DNA of 64,000 nucleotides from an uncultured Clostridia bacterium (GCA_944383495.1 CALWPT010000005.1:50583-114582); one strand, 5' to 3'. Shown: positions 1-9,353, counted from the stretch's first letter. A program made the numbers and translations. Notes: generated by a model not told the origin, from the sequence alone.

Positions 1-1694
1 TATCCAAAGGAGGTGCCGTATTGAATGGAGATCCGGTCAATGGCGTCGGTATTGTCGCTGCACCAGATCTGTGGGGTATAATAAAGCATGCCCGCGTCAA
101 ACCGGCCGCCTCCGCCGGCGCAGCCCTCAAACAAAACATGGGGAAATGCGGCGGTCAGCCGCTCCAGCAAATGATATACCCCCAGCATGTAGCGGTGGTA
201 CACTTCCCCTTGACGATCCGCCGGAAGCACCGCCGACCACACGTTGGTCAAATGCCGGTTCATATCCCATTTTACATAGGTAATATCCGCACTTTGCAGC
301 ACGCCCGAAATAGTCGAAAATAAATACTCCCTAACATCAGAACGGGACATGTCCAGTACCAGCTGGTATCGGCTTCGGGTGGTTGCCCGGCCGGGGTTGC
401 GAAGGCACCAATCGGGATGGGAGCGGTACAGCTCGCTGTCCTCCGATACCATTTCCGGCTCAAACCAGATCCCCAGCCCTAATCCCAGCGCCTTTACACG
501 CCGGCTGAGCTCCTGTAAAGTACAACCTAACTTGCCTTCGTTGACCGTCCAATCCCCCAATCCGCTGCAATCGCTGTTCCGGTTGCCGAACCAGCCGTCG
601 TCCATGACCAAAAGGTCAACGCCCAGCGGCGCGGCGGCCCGGGCAATGTCCAGCAGCTTTTCGCAGTCAAAGTCAAAATAGGCGGCTTCCCAGCTGTTGA
701 TTAGCACAGGACGTTGTTTTGCACTCCATTCTCCACGGCAGACCCGTTCCCGCAGCAGCCGGTGTAAACGGCGGGTCAAGCCGCCCAGCCCTTCCTCGCT
801 GTGGCAGAGAATAACCTCCGGGGCTGTAAAGCTTTCTCCCGGCTCCAGCTTCCAGGAAAAGCCCTTTGGATGAATCCCCATGGTAAGCCGAGTATGACCA
901 AACTGCCCCACCTGAGCGTTTGCGATAAAATTGCCGCTGTATACAAAGCTCATGCCAAAACAGCAGCCCGTGCGCTCGCCTGCATCCGAATCGCAAAGGA
1001 TCACGAAGGGATTCTGCTGATGACTGGACGCGCCCCGAACGCTTTCAATCCCTTGGTTTCCATGGCGCAGGGGAGCGCGATCCAGCTGCCGCTCCATGGC
1101 ATGCCGCCCATAAAAAGTGACCCAGTCCATTTGATCGCATGGAACATCCAGACAGCAGGAAAGCGCTTCCTCCAGGAAAAGCGGCTCTTTAGATGTATTG
1201 CGGATCACCGCCCAGCGGGTGATGGCGTCGTATTCCTCCAGCGCACTGTAAAACAATGTAACACTGAGGCTGCCCGCCGTGTCCTGTAGGCAGACCTCCA
1301 GCGTTTGAGCCCCGTCGCCATTGACCGACGGAAGTCCCCGCAGCGCTGGCTTTCCTTCATAAATTTTATGGGATCCATACCGCAGGTCGCAGGCCCTTCC
1401 TCCTTGTGCGTCTGCAACGGTCAGGCAAGTGGTCCGGAAATCCCCCACTCCAAAAACCGGGTATTCCTGGGGCAGATAATCAAAGGAAAAAGTCCGGTCT
1501 TTTCCCGCCTCGTAAGGATTTCCCGCAAAGCCCCGATCGGCATACCGCAGACGGTATGCCATAGAATCCCCTTCAATTTTCGGACCGTAATAATAATGAA
1601 GCAGGCTGTTATGCGGCCCGATTCCCATTTGGTAGGTGGACTGCCGGGTTTGGATGGTAAGCGTTTTTTGAACCGAATCAAATAAAACCGCCAT
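1..1694 (-). CDS. aga: GH36 alpha-galactosidase (3' end beyond window)
   Basis: Hydrolyses terminal alpha-1,6-galactose from raffinose, stachyose or melibiose in the cytoplasm. About 564 residues are present; the family is usually near 730, so the C-terminal part lies off the left edge. Visible GH36 motifs run in order: MDDGWFG and WFEPEMVS in the TIM barrel, KWDMN with the nucleophile Asp477, and CSDNTD with the acid/base Asp547. The residues before the barrel are the usual N-terminal beta-sandwich. The ATG at 1694 has a strong AAAGGAGG site about 8 bases upstream. It is the last visible gene of an operon with a sugar ABC importer, a GH32 enzyme and sucrose phosphorylase, the same gene set as the msm raffinose operon of Streptococcus mutans. 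Family assignment is very secure; the exact substrate is inferred from the context. Confidence 0.95.
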   Translation of the reverse strand, partial: MAVLFDSVQKTLTIQTRQSTYQMGIGPHNSLLHYYYGPKIEGDSMAYRLRYADRGFAGNPYEAGKDRTFSFDYLPQEYPVFGVGDFRTTCLTVADAQGGRACDLRYGSHKIYEGKPALRGLPSVNGDGAQTLEVCLQDTAGSLSVTLFYSALEEYDAITRWAVIRNTSKEPLFLEEALSCCLDVPCDQMDWVTFYGRHAMERQLDRAPLRHGNQGIESVRGASSHQQNPFVILCDSDAGERTGCCFGMSFVYSGNFIANAQVGQFGHTRLTMGIHPKGFSWKLEPGESFTAPEVILCHSEEGLGGLTRRLHRLLRERVCRGEWSAKQRPVLINSWEAAYFDFDCEKLLDIARAAAPLGVDLLVMDDGWFGNRNSDCSGLGDWTVNEGKLGCTLQELSRRVKALGLGLGIWFEPEMVSEDSELYRSHPDWCLRNPGRATTRSRYQLVLDMSRSDVREYLFSTISGVLQSADITYVKWDMNRHLTNVWSAVLPADRQGEVYHRYMLGVYHLLERLTAAFPHVLFEGCAGGGGRFDAGMLYYTPQIWCSDNTDAIDRISIQYGTSFG

Positions 1695-1712
1695 GCGCGG
1701 CTCCTCCTTTCC

Positions 1713-3209
1713 CTACCGAGATTTTAAAACACGCCGAACGGAGATTACGGTTTCTTTTCCTCGCAGGGATATTCCTTTCTTAGGAAAGTCCGCCGGGGTT
1801 TCCAACGCCGCATAAACAAGTCCGCCGTTGCCCCAAATCTCTATCACGCCGTAATCCAGCAGGATTGTGAAATCCCGATTTAGATCCGGATCCATTAAAA
1901 AGGGCCGGCTGTTTATTTCCCCAGACTCTCCATAGACGGATAAAACGCCGCCAAGGAAAAACATGCCCTTAGGCGGCAGTGTAAAATGAATCAGACAGGG
2001 AGCAGACAGAAGCACCTCTTCCCCTTGTAAAAACCGCTTTTCTTCCGCTTTAAAGAAGCTTTGCAGCTCCGCAGCCGGCTGTAAGGTCAGCCGGTATCCG
2101 TTCCGGGTTTCAATCAGTCCCAGCGCCGATGGAACCGACAGCATACCAGTATACGGACGGCCGCCGTTTCCCGTCCGCAGCCAGGAGAGGGACAGTACCC
2201 GCCCCGACAGCCCGGAAAAGGTCTGGGCCGCGTAGGGCAAAGCCGTCCGGTACGCCTCCCGCCGCTCTTGCCGGGGTATAAAGGCGCAACCGTCAAAATC
2301 ACCCACGAAGTAATAGCCGTCGGCAGACCAAAAGACCCATTTTATTTGGGCGGCGTCATCATTGACAGGCAAAGGAAACAAATCGGGGCATTCCCAGGAT
2401 TGGTCCAGCGTCAGCCGCTGGGTCATCTCCCACACCGTTAAATTCTCCGAGCGGTAAATTCCAAAGTCGTTGCCCTCCAGGTACAGCGTCATGATATACA
2501 TGCCGCTGTCCGCATGATAAAACACCTTGGGATCCCGGGCGCCTTCCCCCGCGGGGCCAACCATGACCCTTCCCGTTTTTTGCAGGGTCATTCCACCGTC
2601 GCCGCTGAACGCCAGCATCTGCACATACGGCTTGCCCTGCGAGGCAGGACTGGTTCCACCTGCTGCGGTGTAATAATATAGAACGCTGTTTTGGCCGTAG
2701 CCGGCAAGGTTTTTCGCATCGGCTACAGCACTGCCCGAGAACATAACCCCCGTTTCATCCGGCGCCAGCACGGGATCCTTTTCCTCCCAGGAAAAGAGAT
2801 CCCGGCTGACCGCATGCCCCCAATGCATATTGCCCCAGGCCACGCCGTAAGGATTGTACTGGTAGTATATATGATATATATGATCATAAAATAGCAGGCC
2901 GTTGGGATCGTTAATCCATCCCCGGCTGGGGGTATAATGAAAAAGGGGACGAAAAGGGGCGCTGGCTTTGGGCGGTTCGTTTTTCTGAACGACGGCGTCC
3001 TGCCATTCCTGCGGCAGATTCCCTGTAAGCTTTATCTCCTGTCCAAGCAAACCTCCAATTTTAAAAGGAAAGTACTGCCACGGGGGCCCCCCGATGCAAA
3101 CCTGAAGCTGGGCGAGAACCCGTCCGTCGGCGGAAAGGGTGATCCACTGGGACTCTCCCTGCGCCGCCGCAGGAAGCCAGAGATATTTCTTCGCCCCGAT
3201 CAGCTTCAT
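1713..3209 (-). CDS. GH32 beta-fructosidase (sucrose/fructan hydrolase)
   Basis: Cleaves terminal beta-fructose from sucrose, raffinose-type sugars or short fructans. The 498-residue protein has the GH32 signature WINDPNG with nucleophile Asp101, the RDP triad at 225-227 (transition-state stabiliser), and the ECPD motif with the acid/base Glu273. A C-terminal beta-sandwich of about 150 residues follows. No signal peptide is visible, so it is probably cytoplasmic and acts on imported sugar. The open frame extends 78 codons further upstream, but that part overlaps the permease gene. The ATG at 3209 has an AAAGGGGGA site and leaves a 14-base gap after the permease stop. It lies between the importer genes and the alpha-galactosidase, which suggests stepwise breakdown of raffinose-family oligosaccharides. 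Confidence 0.9.
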   Translation of the reverse strand: MKLIGAKKYLWLPAAAQGESQWITLSADGRVLAQLQVCIGGPPWQYFPFKIGGLLGQEIKLTGNLPQEWQDAVVQKNEPPKASAPFRPLFHYTPSRGWINDPNGLLFYDHIYHIYYQYNPYGVAWGNMHWGHAVSRDLFSWEEKDPVLAPDETGVMFSGSAVADAKNLAGYGQNSVLYYYTAAGGTSPASQGKPYVQMLAFSGDGGMTLQKTGRVMVGPAGEGARDPKVFYHADSGMYIMTLYLEGNDFGIYRSENLTVWEMTQRLTLDQSWECPDLFPLPVNDDAAQIKWVFWSADGYYFVGDFDGCAFIPRQERREAYRTALPYAAQTFSGLSGRVLSLSWLRTGNGGRPYTGMLSVPSALGLIETRNGYRLTLQPAAELQSFFKAEEKRFLQGEEVLLSAPCLIHFTLPPKGMFFLGGVLSVYGESGEINSRPFLMDPDLNRDFTILLDYGVIEIWGNGGLVYAALETPADFPKKGISLRGKETVISVRRVLKSR

Positions 3210-3223
3210 GGTGATTCCCCCTT

Positions 3224-4081
3224 TTAAGACTTGACCGCGCCGGAAATAACGCCGGAAATAATCTGTCGCTGGAGAAAAAGGTACAGTATAATGACCGGGA
3301 TTACCGTCAGCACCAGTGCCGCCATCAGCGCGCCGTAGTCCACCGAATAGGTTCCATAGAACGAATAGGTAGACAAAGGAAGCGTAAAGTTGTTTTTGCT
3401 GGTCAGCACCAGGGAGGGAAGCAGATAATCGTTCCATACCCATAAAACATCCAGCACGATGATCGTAGCCGTTACCGGCTTCAAAATGGGAAACACAATC
3501 TTAAAAAAGGTCTGCCGGCGGGTGCAGCCGTCCAGCATGGCCGCTTCCTCCAGGGATATGGGAACGTTGCCTTTGATAAACCCATGATAAATAAATGTCG
3601 CCATGGAAATGCCGAAGCCCACATTGAAAAAGATCAGCGTCGCTTTATGATCCAAAAGCCCCAAAGCCCCGCCGTAAATAGAAACGATGGGAATCATCAG
3701 AACCTGGAAGGGAATGATCATCGCCGCAACCATCAGCGCAAAGAAAATACCGTTGATTTTCCAGCTGGCCCGCACGAATAGATACGCCGTCATGGAAGAG
3801 ATCAATATAATAATAGCCACACTGACCACAGTTATCAAGAGGGAATTGAAAAATGCCCGGGGAAAGTCCATGCTTTCATAAGCCTTTTTAAAATTGTCAA
3901 GGGTGATTCCATTGGGATCCATTACCCGGAGGGGGTTGCGTATGATGGTTCCGCTTCGCTTGAAGGCGTTAATAAGCACCAAGATAAAAGGAATCATATA
4001 TCCTGCCAGCAATACCGCCAGCAAAGCAATCTTGAAAACGCTCCAGACTTTTTTCTTTCTTCCGCCTACAATGCCCTCCAT
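3224..4081 (-). CDS. msmG: Sugar ABC transporter permease, MalG/MsmG type
   Basis: Inner component of a binding-protein-dependent sugar importer (CUT1 family). The 285 residues hold about six membrane segments and the permease EAA loop (EEAAMLDGCTRRQ) that docks the ATPase. Its start overlaps the stop of the upstream permease as TAATG, so the two are translationally coupled. It should form a heterodimer with that partner and take substrate from the lipoprotein encoded further upstream. No ATPase gene lies in the visible operon, as is common where one MsmK-type ATPase serves several importers. The specificity for raffinose-type sugars is inferred from neighbours. The symbol follows gene order and family, not a database match. 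Confidence 0.9.
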   Translation of the reverse strand: MEGIVGGRKKKVWSVFKIALLAVLLAGYMIPFILVLINAFKRSGTIIRNPLRVMDPNGITLDNFKKAYESMDFPRAFFNSLLITVVSVAIIILISSMTAYLFVRASWKINGIFFALMVAAMIIPFQVLMIPIVSIYGGALGLLDHKATLIFFNVGFGISMATFIYHGFIKGNVPISLEEAAMLDGCTRRQTFFKIVFPILKPVTATIIVLDVLWVWNDYLLPSLVLTSKNNFTLPLSTYSFYGTYSVDYGALMAALVLTVIPVIILYLFLQRQIISGVISGAVKS

Positions 4082-4962
4082 TACGCATCCACCTCTCTCC
4101 GCTTGCCTAAATAAATTTGGGCCAGAACAATGATCAGAACCACAGCAAAAAGCAGCAGCGCCTCAGCCTGCCCCATGCCGTATTCCCGGGAAATGAAAGC
4201 CTTCTGATACACGTGCATGGCGGCCATGCGGGTGGCGCCGTAGGGCCCGCCGTCCGTCAACGATAGGTTGACGTCGTATACCATAAAGCAGCGCTGGAGG
4301 GACAAAAACAGGCAGATCACGAAGGAGCCAGCCATCAAAGGCATTACTACATGGCGGGTGGTTTGAAAGCCGGTGCAGCCGTCGATGCTGGCGGCCTCGA
4401 TCAAATCCTTGGGCACGCTCATAAAGCCCGCCACATAAATAATCATCATGTACCCTGAATATTGCCAAACCGTGACGATTACCATGGCCCAAAACGCCTT
4501 TGCAGGATCGGACAGCCACGATTCAGCAAACAAAGACCAGCCCAACGTTTTGCCAATCGAAACAAACGCCCGCTGAAACACAAAGTTCCAGATAAAGCCT
4601 AAAATAATGCCGCCGATCAGGTTGGGGGTAAAAAAGGCGGAACGGAAAAAATTCTGACCCTTGATGCCGCTGGTCAGCAGATAGGCCAGAAGAAAGGCCA
4701 CCAGGTTAATGAGCAGTACGGAAAACAGCACATATTTTACCGTTAGCCAAAGAGAGTTCCAGAACCCCACGTCGGTAAAGGCTTTCACAAAATTATCGAA
4801 AAACACAAATTCATGGGCGGCGGAAACGCCATCCCAGTTGGTAAAGGTTAGATACAACCCGTAAAAAAACGGAATCAAAACCACCGCGATAAACACAGCA
4901 AGCGCCGGGGCGCCAAACAGCAGGAAAAACTTGACTTTTGCCGCCTTGGTTCGCTCATACAT
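4081..4962 (-). CDS. msmF: Sugar ABC transporter permease, MalF/MsmF type
   Basis: First permease of the CUT1 importer. The 293-residue protein begins with a basic stretch and a membrane segment (residues about 12-35) and carries five more hydrophobic segments. The EAA loop reads IEAASIDGCTGFQ. An AAGGGGGT ribosome site lies just upstream of the ATG at 4962. It is preceded by an 84-base gap after the binding-protein gene, and its stop overlaps the start of the second permease. It probably pairs with that protein to form the membrane channel for oligosaccharides. Confidence 0.9.
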   Translation of the reverse strand: MYERTKAAKVKFFLLFGAPALAVFIAVVLIPFFYGLYLTFTNWDGVSAAHEFVFFDNFVKAFTDVGFWNSLWLTVKYVLFSVLLINLVAFLLAYLLTSGIKGQNFFRSAFFTPNLIGGIILGFIWNFVFQRAFVSIGKTLGWSLFAESWLSDPAKAFWAMVIVTVWQYSGYMMIIYVAGFMSVPKDLIEAASIDGCTGFQTTRHVVMPLMAGSFVICLFLSLQRCFMVYDVNLSLTDGGPYGATRMAAMHVYQKAFISREYGMGQAEALLLFAVVLIIVLAQIYLGKRREVDA

Positions 4963-5046
4963 TGCGTGACCCCCTTTTCATTTTATCATGTTTGGCCCGC
5001 CGTTTTAGCTGCGGCGGCCGCTGGGTAAAAAGCCCCTTCGGTTTTC

Positions 5047-6327
5047 CTATTCCTGGTTCTTCCAATAATTCTCAATGGCAGCCGCAAGGCCGGCACGGTC
5101 AAGCCTTCCCGCCAGGTACCGCTGCATGGCCTCGCCCAGCACCGACCAATGATCCGCGGGAACAATGGGATCCTTATTGGTTTTGCCCGCATTCACGTAA
5201 TCCTGGATCGCCTTACTCAAAGGATCGGCGGGCTGGAGCGAAATATTGGAGAAGGCAGGCACTAAGCTAAGAGAATCCACCATGGCTTTCTGGCCGTCTG
5301 CGTCGTATACAAACCAATTGAGAAAATCCTTGGCCGCCTGCTGCTGTTCGGGGGTGGCTTTCACCCGATCAATCATGATCTGCTTGGAGGCGGCGCCCAG
5401 TAAGATGGAATTGGCAAAATCGCCGGTATCGTCGTTTAGAGGAACGGGCATTAGCCCAAATTCGGTGTTCTCCTGAACAAAATCCTCCAGATTCGTCCAG
5501 GCCCAATTGCCGTTGAACCAAAAAGCAACGTCTCCGTCGGCCAAGTTGACGGGATCCATCGCATATTCGCTGGCCAGGGGATCAGATTTGTTAATGTTGT
5601 TGTTTTTTAATAGATCAAACACATCCATGAGTTCCTGGAACCGCTTGTCGCTGGCTACCTGAATCTCGCCATTTTTCAATTTTTCAATATAGGCGGTTAC
5701 GTCCTCCAGATTTTCTGATTGGGCCTGATACAGCATTCCCAAATAATGCGCACCCAAAGACCAATCCTCGTTGGTAATGACGCAAGGAGTCAGCCCTTTA
5801 TCTGAAAGCTGTTGGAACAATGCCTTCAGCTTGGTCAGGGTATTGATGGAAGCGGGATCAAAGGCTCTGCCCAATGCCTTTTCGACGGCTGTTTTATTGT
5901 AAATCAGCCCCTTGCCTTCCACCCCCATGGGGAAGGAATAAACCTTTCCGTTAATGGTATAGATCTGATTGCCTGCGTCGGCAACCCATTTCTCTTCCGA
6001 CAAATCCAGTGCCTTCTCTTTATATAAGGTCACTATATCGGTGGCGTCCAGCATGGCCATTGTGGGCGGCGTACCGGAATTATACATGGCGGAAATCCTT
6101 TCAAAGGGGGAGGTTCCCGTCGCCGCGGCGATTACCTCGACCCTCACGCCAGTTTTCTCCTCGTAACTCTTCGCGACCTGCTCCAGCGCGGACTGGATCT
6201 CACCCTTGGAGTTTAAGAAGGTGATGGACGTTTTATTTGCATCCGCGCCGTCATTACAGCCGGTGAACAAAACCGTGATAATCGCTGCGGCCAGCAATGC
6301 GCAGAAGGCTCTTTTCAAGTGTTTCAT
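5047..6327 (-). CDS. msmE: Sugar-binding lipoprotein of ABC importer
   Basis: Extracellular solute-binding protein (family 1) that captures the sugar and delivers it to the permease pair. The 426-residue protein starts with a basic N-terminus, a hydrophobic core and the lipobox LFTGC, with Cys24 as the lipidated residue. The mature protein has the usual features of this family, including the FNGNWAW segment in the ligand-binding cleft and the YDADGQKAMVDS segment near the C-terminal third. An AAGGATG site lies 9 bases before the ATG. It is the first of the three transporter genes and follows sucrose phosphorylase after a 108-base gap. Assignment as a CUT1 binding protein is secure; the ligand is inferred from the enzymes beside it. 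Confidence 0.92.
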   Translation of the reverse strand: MKHLKRAFCALLAAAIITVLFTGCNDGADANKTSITFLNSKGEIQSALEQVAKSYEEKTGVRVEVIAAATGTSPFERISAMYNSGTPPTMAMLDATDIVTLYKEKALDLSEEKWVADAGNQIYTINGKVYSFPMGVEGKGLIYNKTAVEKALGRAFDPASINTLTKLKALFQQLSDKGLTPCVITNEDWSLGAHYLGMLYQAQSENLEDVTAYIEKLKNGEIQVASDKRFQELMDVFDLLKNNNINKSDPLASEYAMDPVNLADGDVAFWFNGNWAWTNLEDFVQENTEFGLMPVPLNDDTGDFANSILLGAASKQIMIDRVKATPEQQQAAKDFLNWFVYDADGQKAMVDSLSLVPAFSNISLQPADPLSKAIQDYVNAGKTNKDPIVPADHWSVLGEAMQRYLAGRLDRAGLAAAIENYWKNQE

Positions 6328-6394
6328 AGCGTTTCATCCTTGTCTTTTTCTCTTATTATTTTCTAAGCATCGGTAAAAAGCGGTCGCCGGGTTC

Positions 6395-6417
6395 ACCAAA
6401 CCACTGTTTCGTTTGGT
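6395..6417. repeat. 7-bp hairpin between gtfA and the sugar-binding protein gene
   Basis: Inverted repeat ACCAAAC / GTTTGGT with a 9-base loop, about 20 bases after the gtfA stop on the transcribed (minus) strand. There is no U-run after it, so it is not a standard terminator. It could be a processing or partial attenuation site that sets different levels for gtfA and the transporter, or an operator. The 6328-6435 gap holds nothing else that I can identify. Confidence 0.4.
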
Positions 6418-6435
6418 TTATTCAAACAACAAGTC

Positions 6436-7872
6436 TTAGTAAACTACAGTCTCTTTCCCATTGTGCCGCTGTGTCACTGTGAATTGATGATCGGATAAGT
6501 CGGCTGAAAGCTCAGCCATCCAGTCTCCCGCCTCCCGGGTGACGATAAGGCGGGTTCCCTCCAGCGCGGTTTGGCACGTTCCGCCGAAAGCGGGGCACGC
6601 GTTGCGGAACCGCATAAGCCGCAGCAAATCCTGCACCACCGGGCGCTGCACTTCCCTGGCCACCTCTTCCTTGGAATAGGAATGTCGGTTAATATCCCTT
6701 CCCTGTTTGGTAGCCTCCATGAGAGCAATGTCGTTCCTTCCCGCAAGCGCCCCCACGTAATACACCTGCGGAATACCGGGGGCGAAAAGCTGGATCGCCC
6801 GCGCCAGCAGGTACGCCTGATCGTTATTCCCCAACGCGGAATAATAGGTGCAGTTGATCTGGTAAACGTCCAAATTGTTATAGGCCTCGGTATTATAAAT
6901 CCGCTTGACATTGGCGCCTTTTGTAAACAACAGCTCCTTGGTTTCTTCCATTTCTTCCGGTCGCAGCAGATCCGCCGCATCCACCACGCCAATGCCATCA
7001 TGGGTATCCAGGGTGGTAAACTGCTTACGGGGGCAAATATCCAACCAATGCTTCAGCCGTTCTCCCTTGCCAGTATAGAGCGCGTGCAGAACCAGCATGG
7101 GAAGGGCGAAGTCGTAGACCCAGTATCCCTGACCGGCCAGCTTTATCTGCATGGAATAATGCTCGTGGATTTCTGGCAGAATCTCCACGCCCAGCGGCTG
7201 GACAATTTGCTTCGTTTCCTTTAAAAGCGTCCAAATCTCCGGTTCCACAAAAAAGCAGCTGGTATCCGGTTTTTTCACCGCGTAGGCAAACGCATCCAGC
7301 CGGATGACCGAAGCGCCCATTTGACACATGTGTTCCAAAGTCCGCCGGATAAATTCTTTAACCGCCGGCTTTTCCACGTTCAGATCAATCTGCTCTTCGG
7401 AAAAGGTACACCAGACCGTTTCCATCGTTCCATCGGCAAAGTGCACGTCGATGGACGGAGTACGAGGTCTGCGCTTATAAATTTGATCCACCTGCTCCTT
7501 GGTTGGCGCGCCGTTTTCCCAAAAATCCTTATAGTGTATAAAAAAATCGTAGTAGGGCGATTGATCCTTGTTCCTCTGGAAATCCTGAAAGTAAGGGGAG
7601 CTTCGTGAAATGTGGTTGATCATAAAATCAAACATCAGATAATACCGCTTGCTCAGCCGCTGAATATCCGAGAATTTCCCCAACGCGGGATCTACCTGAT
7701 CATAGCGTATAGGAGCAAAGCCCCGATCGGCCGACGATGGAAAAAACGGCAGGATATGCACGCCGCCCACCGCGCCGGTAAAGTACTCGTTGAGCACGTC
7801 CTCCAATTCCCGTATATTTTTACCCATACTGTCCCCATAGGTGATCAGCATAATTTGATTAGGAATCGCCAA
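6436..7872 (-). CDS. gtfA: Sucrose phosphorylase (GH13 subfamily 18)
   Basis: Splits sucrose with phosphate into glucose 1-phosphate and fructose, saving one ATP per glucose. The 478-residue protein begins in the family style (IPNQIMLITYGDS) and keeps the GH13 catalytic set: nucleophile Asp193 in VIRLDAFAY, acid/base Glu234 in LPEIHEH and Asp292 in DTHDGIG. The frame opens with TTG at 7878, but the GGGAGGG ribosome site abuts that codon; the TTG at 7872 has a 6-base spacing and matches where the family starts, so I use it. It is the promoter-proximal gene of the raffinose/sucrose operon: galactose removed from raffinose would leave sucrose for this enzyme. A sucrose-6-phosphate phosphorylase is possible but fits the ABC (non-PTS) import less well. 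Confidence 0.93.
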   Translation of the reverse strand: MAIPNQIMLITYGDSMGKNIRELEDVLNEYFTGAVGGVHILPFFPSSADRGFAPIRYDQVDPALGKFSDIQRLSKRYYLMFDFMINHISRSSPYFQDFQRNKDQSPYYDFFIHYKDFWENGAPTKEQVDQIYKRRPRTPSIDVHFADGTMETVWCTFSEEQIDLNVEKPAVKEFIRRTLEHMCQMGASVIRLDAFAYAVKKPDTSCFFVEPEIWTLLKETKQIVQPLGVEILPEIHEHYSMQIKLAGQGYWVYDFALPMLVLHALYTGKGERLKHWLDICPRKQFTTLDTHDGIGVVDAADLLRPEEMEETKELLFTKGANVKRIYNTEAYNNLDVYQINCTYYSALGNNDQAYLLARAIQLFAPGIPQVYYVGALAGRNDIALMEATKQGRDINRHSYSKEEVAREVQRPVVQDLLRLMRFRNACPAFGGTCQTALEGTRLIVTREAGDWMAELSADLSDHQFTVTQRHNGKETVVY

Positions 7873-8321
7873 CGTCAACCCTCCCTGCCGGATCCTAGTT
7901 TTGTATCAAACTGATTTTAATTCCCAAAAATAAACGAATTAATCTATGTCTATAGCATAAATTGGGGTTCCTTTTTATGTAGGATACCTTGCAAGAGAAT
8001 TATGATATTTATTTTACCGATGAAACCCCCAACTGCGTGTAATTCTTGTTTTAGATTGCCCCGCTCTGCACGCACTCATGCAGCTAACAGGTTCTTTTTT
8101 TGCACAAATCTCGCAAGCGATAAGAATGGGGATCCGGTGCAGCTGCGCCAATAGCGCTGACCGTCTGCTTTTTTGATCTCCCGATCAATCATTAGCCAAT
8201 ATCTGGTTTTGTAAAACGGCCAAGATCGCGCCCCAAGGACGCCAAAGACGCCTGGAGTCACGCGAAAAGCAGCGTCAATCGAAATTGGCGCTGCTTTAGC
8301 CGCAGCTTTTGGGAATAAAAC
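7873..8321. other. Gene-free divergent intergenic region
   Basis: About 450 bases separate the sugar operon (minus) from thyX (plus). The part next to gtfA, 7900-8020, is AT-rich and must hold the sugar operon promoter, but I could not find a convincing paired -35/-10 on the minus strand or a clear catabolite (cre) operator. A 105-codon open frame on the minus strand (8076-8393) crosses the thyX promoter and has no family features, so I do not call it. Confidence 0.6.
8266..8297. repeat. 9-bp inverted repeat upstream of the thyX promoter
   Basis: Perfect arms AAAGCAGCG and CGCTGCTTT separated by 14 bases, ending 25 bases before the thyX -35 box. It could be a regulator site or a weak hairpin; nothing in the sequence decides between these. 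Confidence 0.4.
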
Positions 8322-8350
8322 TTTACAACCATTTTTATTTTTGGTATAAT
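8322..8350 (+). promoter_or_regulatory. Sigma-A type promoter for thyX operon
   Basis: TTTACA at 8322-8327 and a perfect TATAAT at 8345-8350 with a 17-base spacer. Transcription should start near 8357, giving a leader of about 125 bases before thyX in which I recognise no riboswitch. Confidence 0.8.
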
Positions 8351-8481
8351 ACTGTGTATATAATGAAGGCAAAAGAAAAAATGCCGATTTCATTGAATCA
8401 TCGCAGGCGAAATTGGCTGCCGGCGCTTTCTTTATATGGTTTTCCCCTTAGGGCGCAAAACCGGAAAGGTTGGAAATTAAA

Positions 8482-9255
8482 ATGAAGGTTACGCTGATCA
8501 CCCACACGCCGAATCCGGAAAAAGCCGTGGCTGCCGCCGCGAAGCTTTGTTATTCACCGGCGGAAATCGAAACAATTATGGATGGATTAACGCCGGAGAA
8601 AACTGCGTCCTTCGTGGACATGCTTTCTGAAATTGGGCATGAAAGCCCCATTGAGCATGCTTCCTTTACCTTTGGGATTGAGGGGGTATCCCGCTCACTG
8701 TTGGCGCAGATCACCCGACACCGGATGGCTTCCTTTTCCGTGCAGAGCCAGAGGTATGTGGCGGAAATGGACTTTCAGTTTGTCACGCCGCCGGAGATCG
8801 AGGCGGTGCCCGAGGCAAAAGAAATTTTTCTTCACTCCATGGGGCAAGCCCGCCGCAGCTACGAAAAGCTGACGGAGCTTTTAAAAGCAAAGCATCAAAA
8901 GGATTATTTGAAGCAGGGGATGGATGAGAAAAAGGCCGCCCGCAGCGCAGAAAAAAAAGCGATTGAAGACGCGCGCTTTGTCCTTCCCAACGCATGCGAT
9001 ACCAAAATGATTCTCACCATGAACGCCCGCAGCCTTCACAATTTTTTTGCCCATCGATGCTGCAACCGCGCCCAGTGGGAAATCAGGGCCCTGGCTGATG
9101 AAATGCTTCGGCTGGTATCCAGCGTCGCGCCCAATCTGTTTCGCCATGCGGGGCCTGCCTGTCTGCGAGGGAAATGCCCCGAGGGAAAAATGAGCTGTGG
9201 ACAGATGGAGGAGGTGCGCCGCCGGTTTGCGGCGATGAAGGGCATAAACGGCTGA
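8482..9255 (+). CDS. thyX: Flavin-dependent thymidylate synthase
   Basis: Makes dTMP from dUMP using methylene-tetrahydrofolate, FAD and NADPH. The 257-residue protein has the diagnostic ThyX motif RHR-x7-S (Arg79 to Ser89) within RHRMASFSVQS, and the conserved GHESPIEHASFTF stretch before it. The frame opens with TTG at 8470, but the family usually starts MKVTLI, so ATG 8482 is chosen; its GGAAAGG site is 12 bases away. It is followed by the next enzyme of the pathway, thymidylate kinase, and by folate and cell-wall genes on the same strand, so dTTP synthesis genes are likely co-expressed. ThyX releases tetrahydrofolate rather than dihydrofolate. Confidence 0.96.
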   Translation: MKVTLITHTPNPEKAVAAAAKLCYSPAEIETIMDGLTPEKTASFVDMLSEIGHESPIEHASFTFGIEGVSRSLLAQITRHRMASFSVQSQRYVAEMDFQFVTPPEIEAVPEAKEIFLHSMGQARRSYEKLTELLKAKHQKDYLKQGMDEKKAARSAEKKAIEDARFVLPNACDTKMILTMNARSLHNFFAHRCCNRAQWEIRALADEMLRLVSSVAPNLFRHAGPACLRGKCPEGKMSCGQMEEVRRRFAAMKGING

Positions 9256-9353
9256 CGATGGATCTGCTGCGTTTGGTTTTTGGGTGCAGCTTCTTTGCTG
9301 AAACGCCCGGATTTTTGATTTTTGATCGGTTACGAAAGGTGTGATCGCTTGAA

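Noticed and set aside
3210..3443. 78-codon N-terminal extension of the GH32 protein
   Set aside because: It overlaps the permease gene in another frame, has no GH32 homology, and the internal ATG has a good ribosome site.
7920..8060. Catabolite (cre) operator or LacI-type site near gtfA
   Set aside because: Short imperfect palindromes are present, but none fits a consensus well enough to report.
8076..8393. 105-codon open frame on the minus strand upstream of thyX
   Set aside because: It crosses the thyX promoter, has no ribosome site or family features, and its composition is not gene-like.
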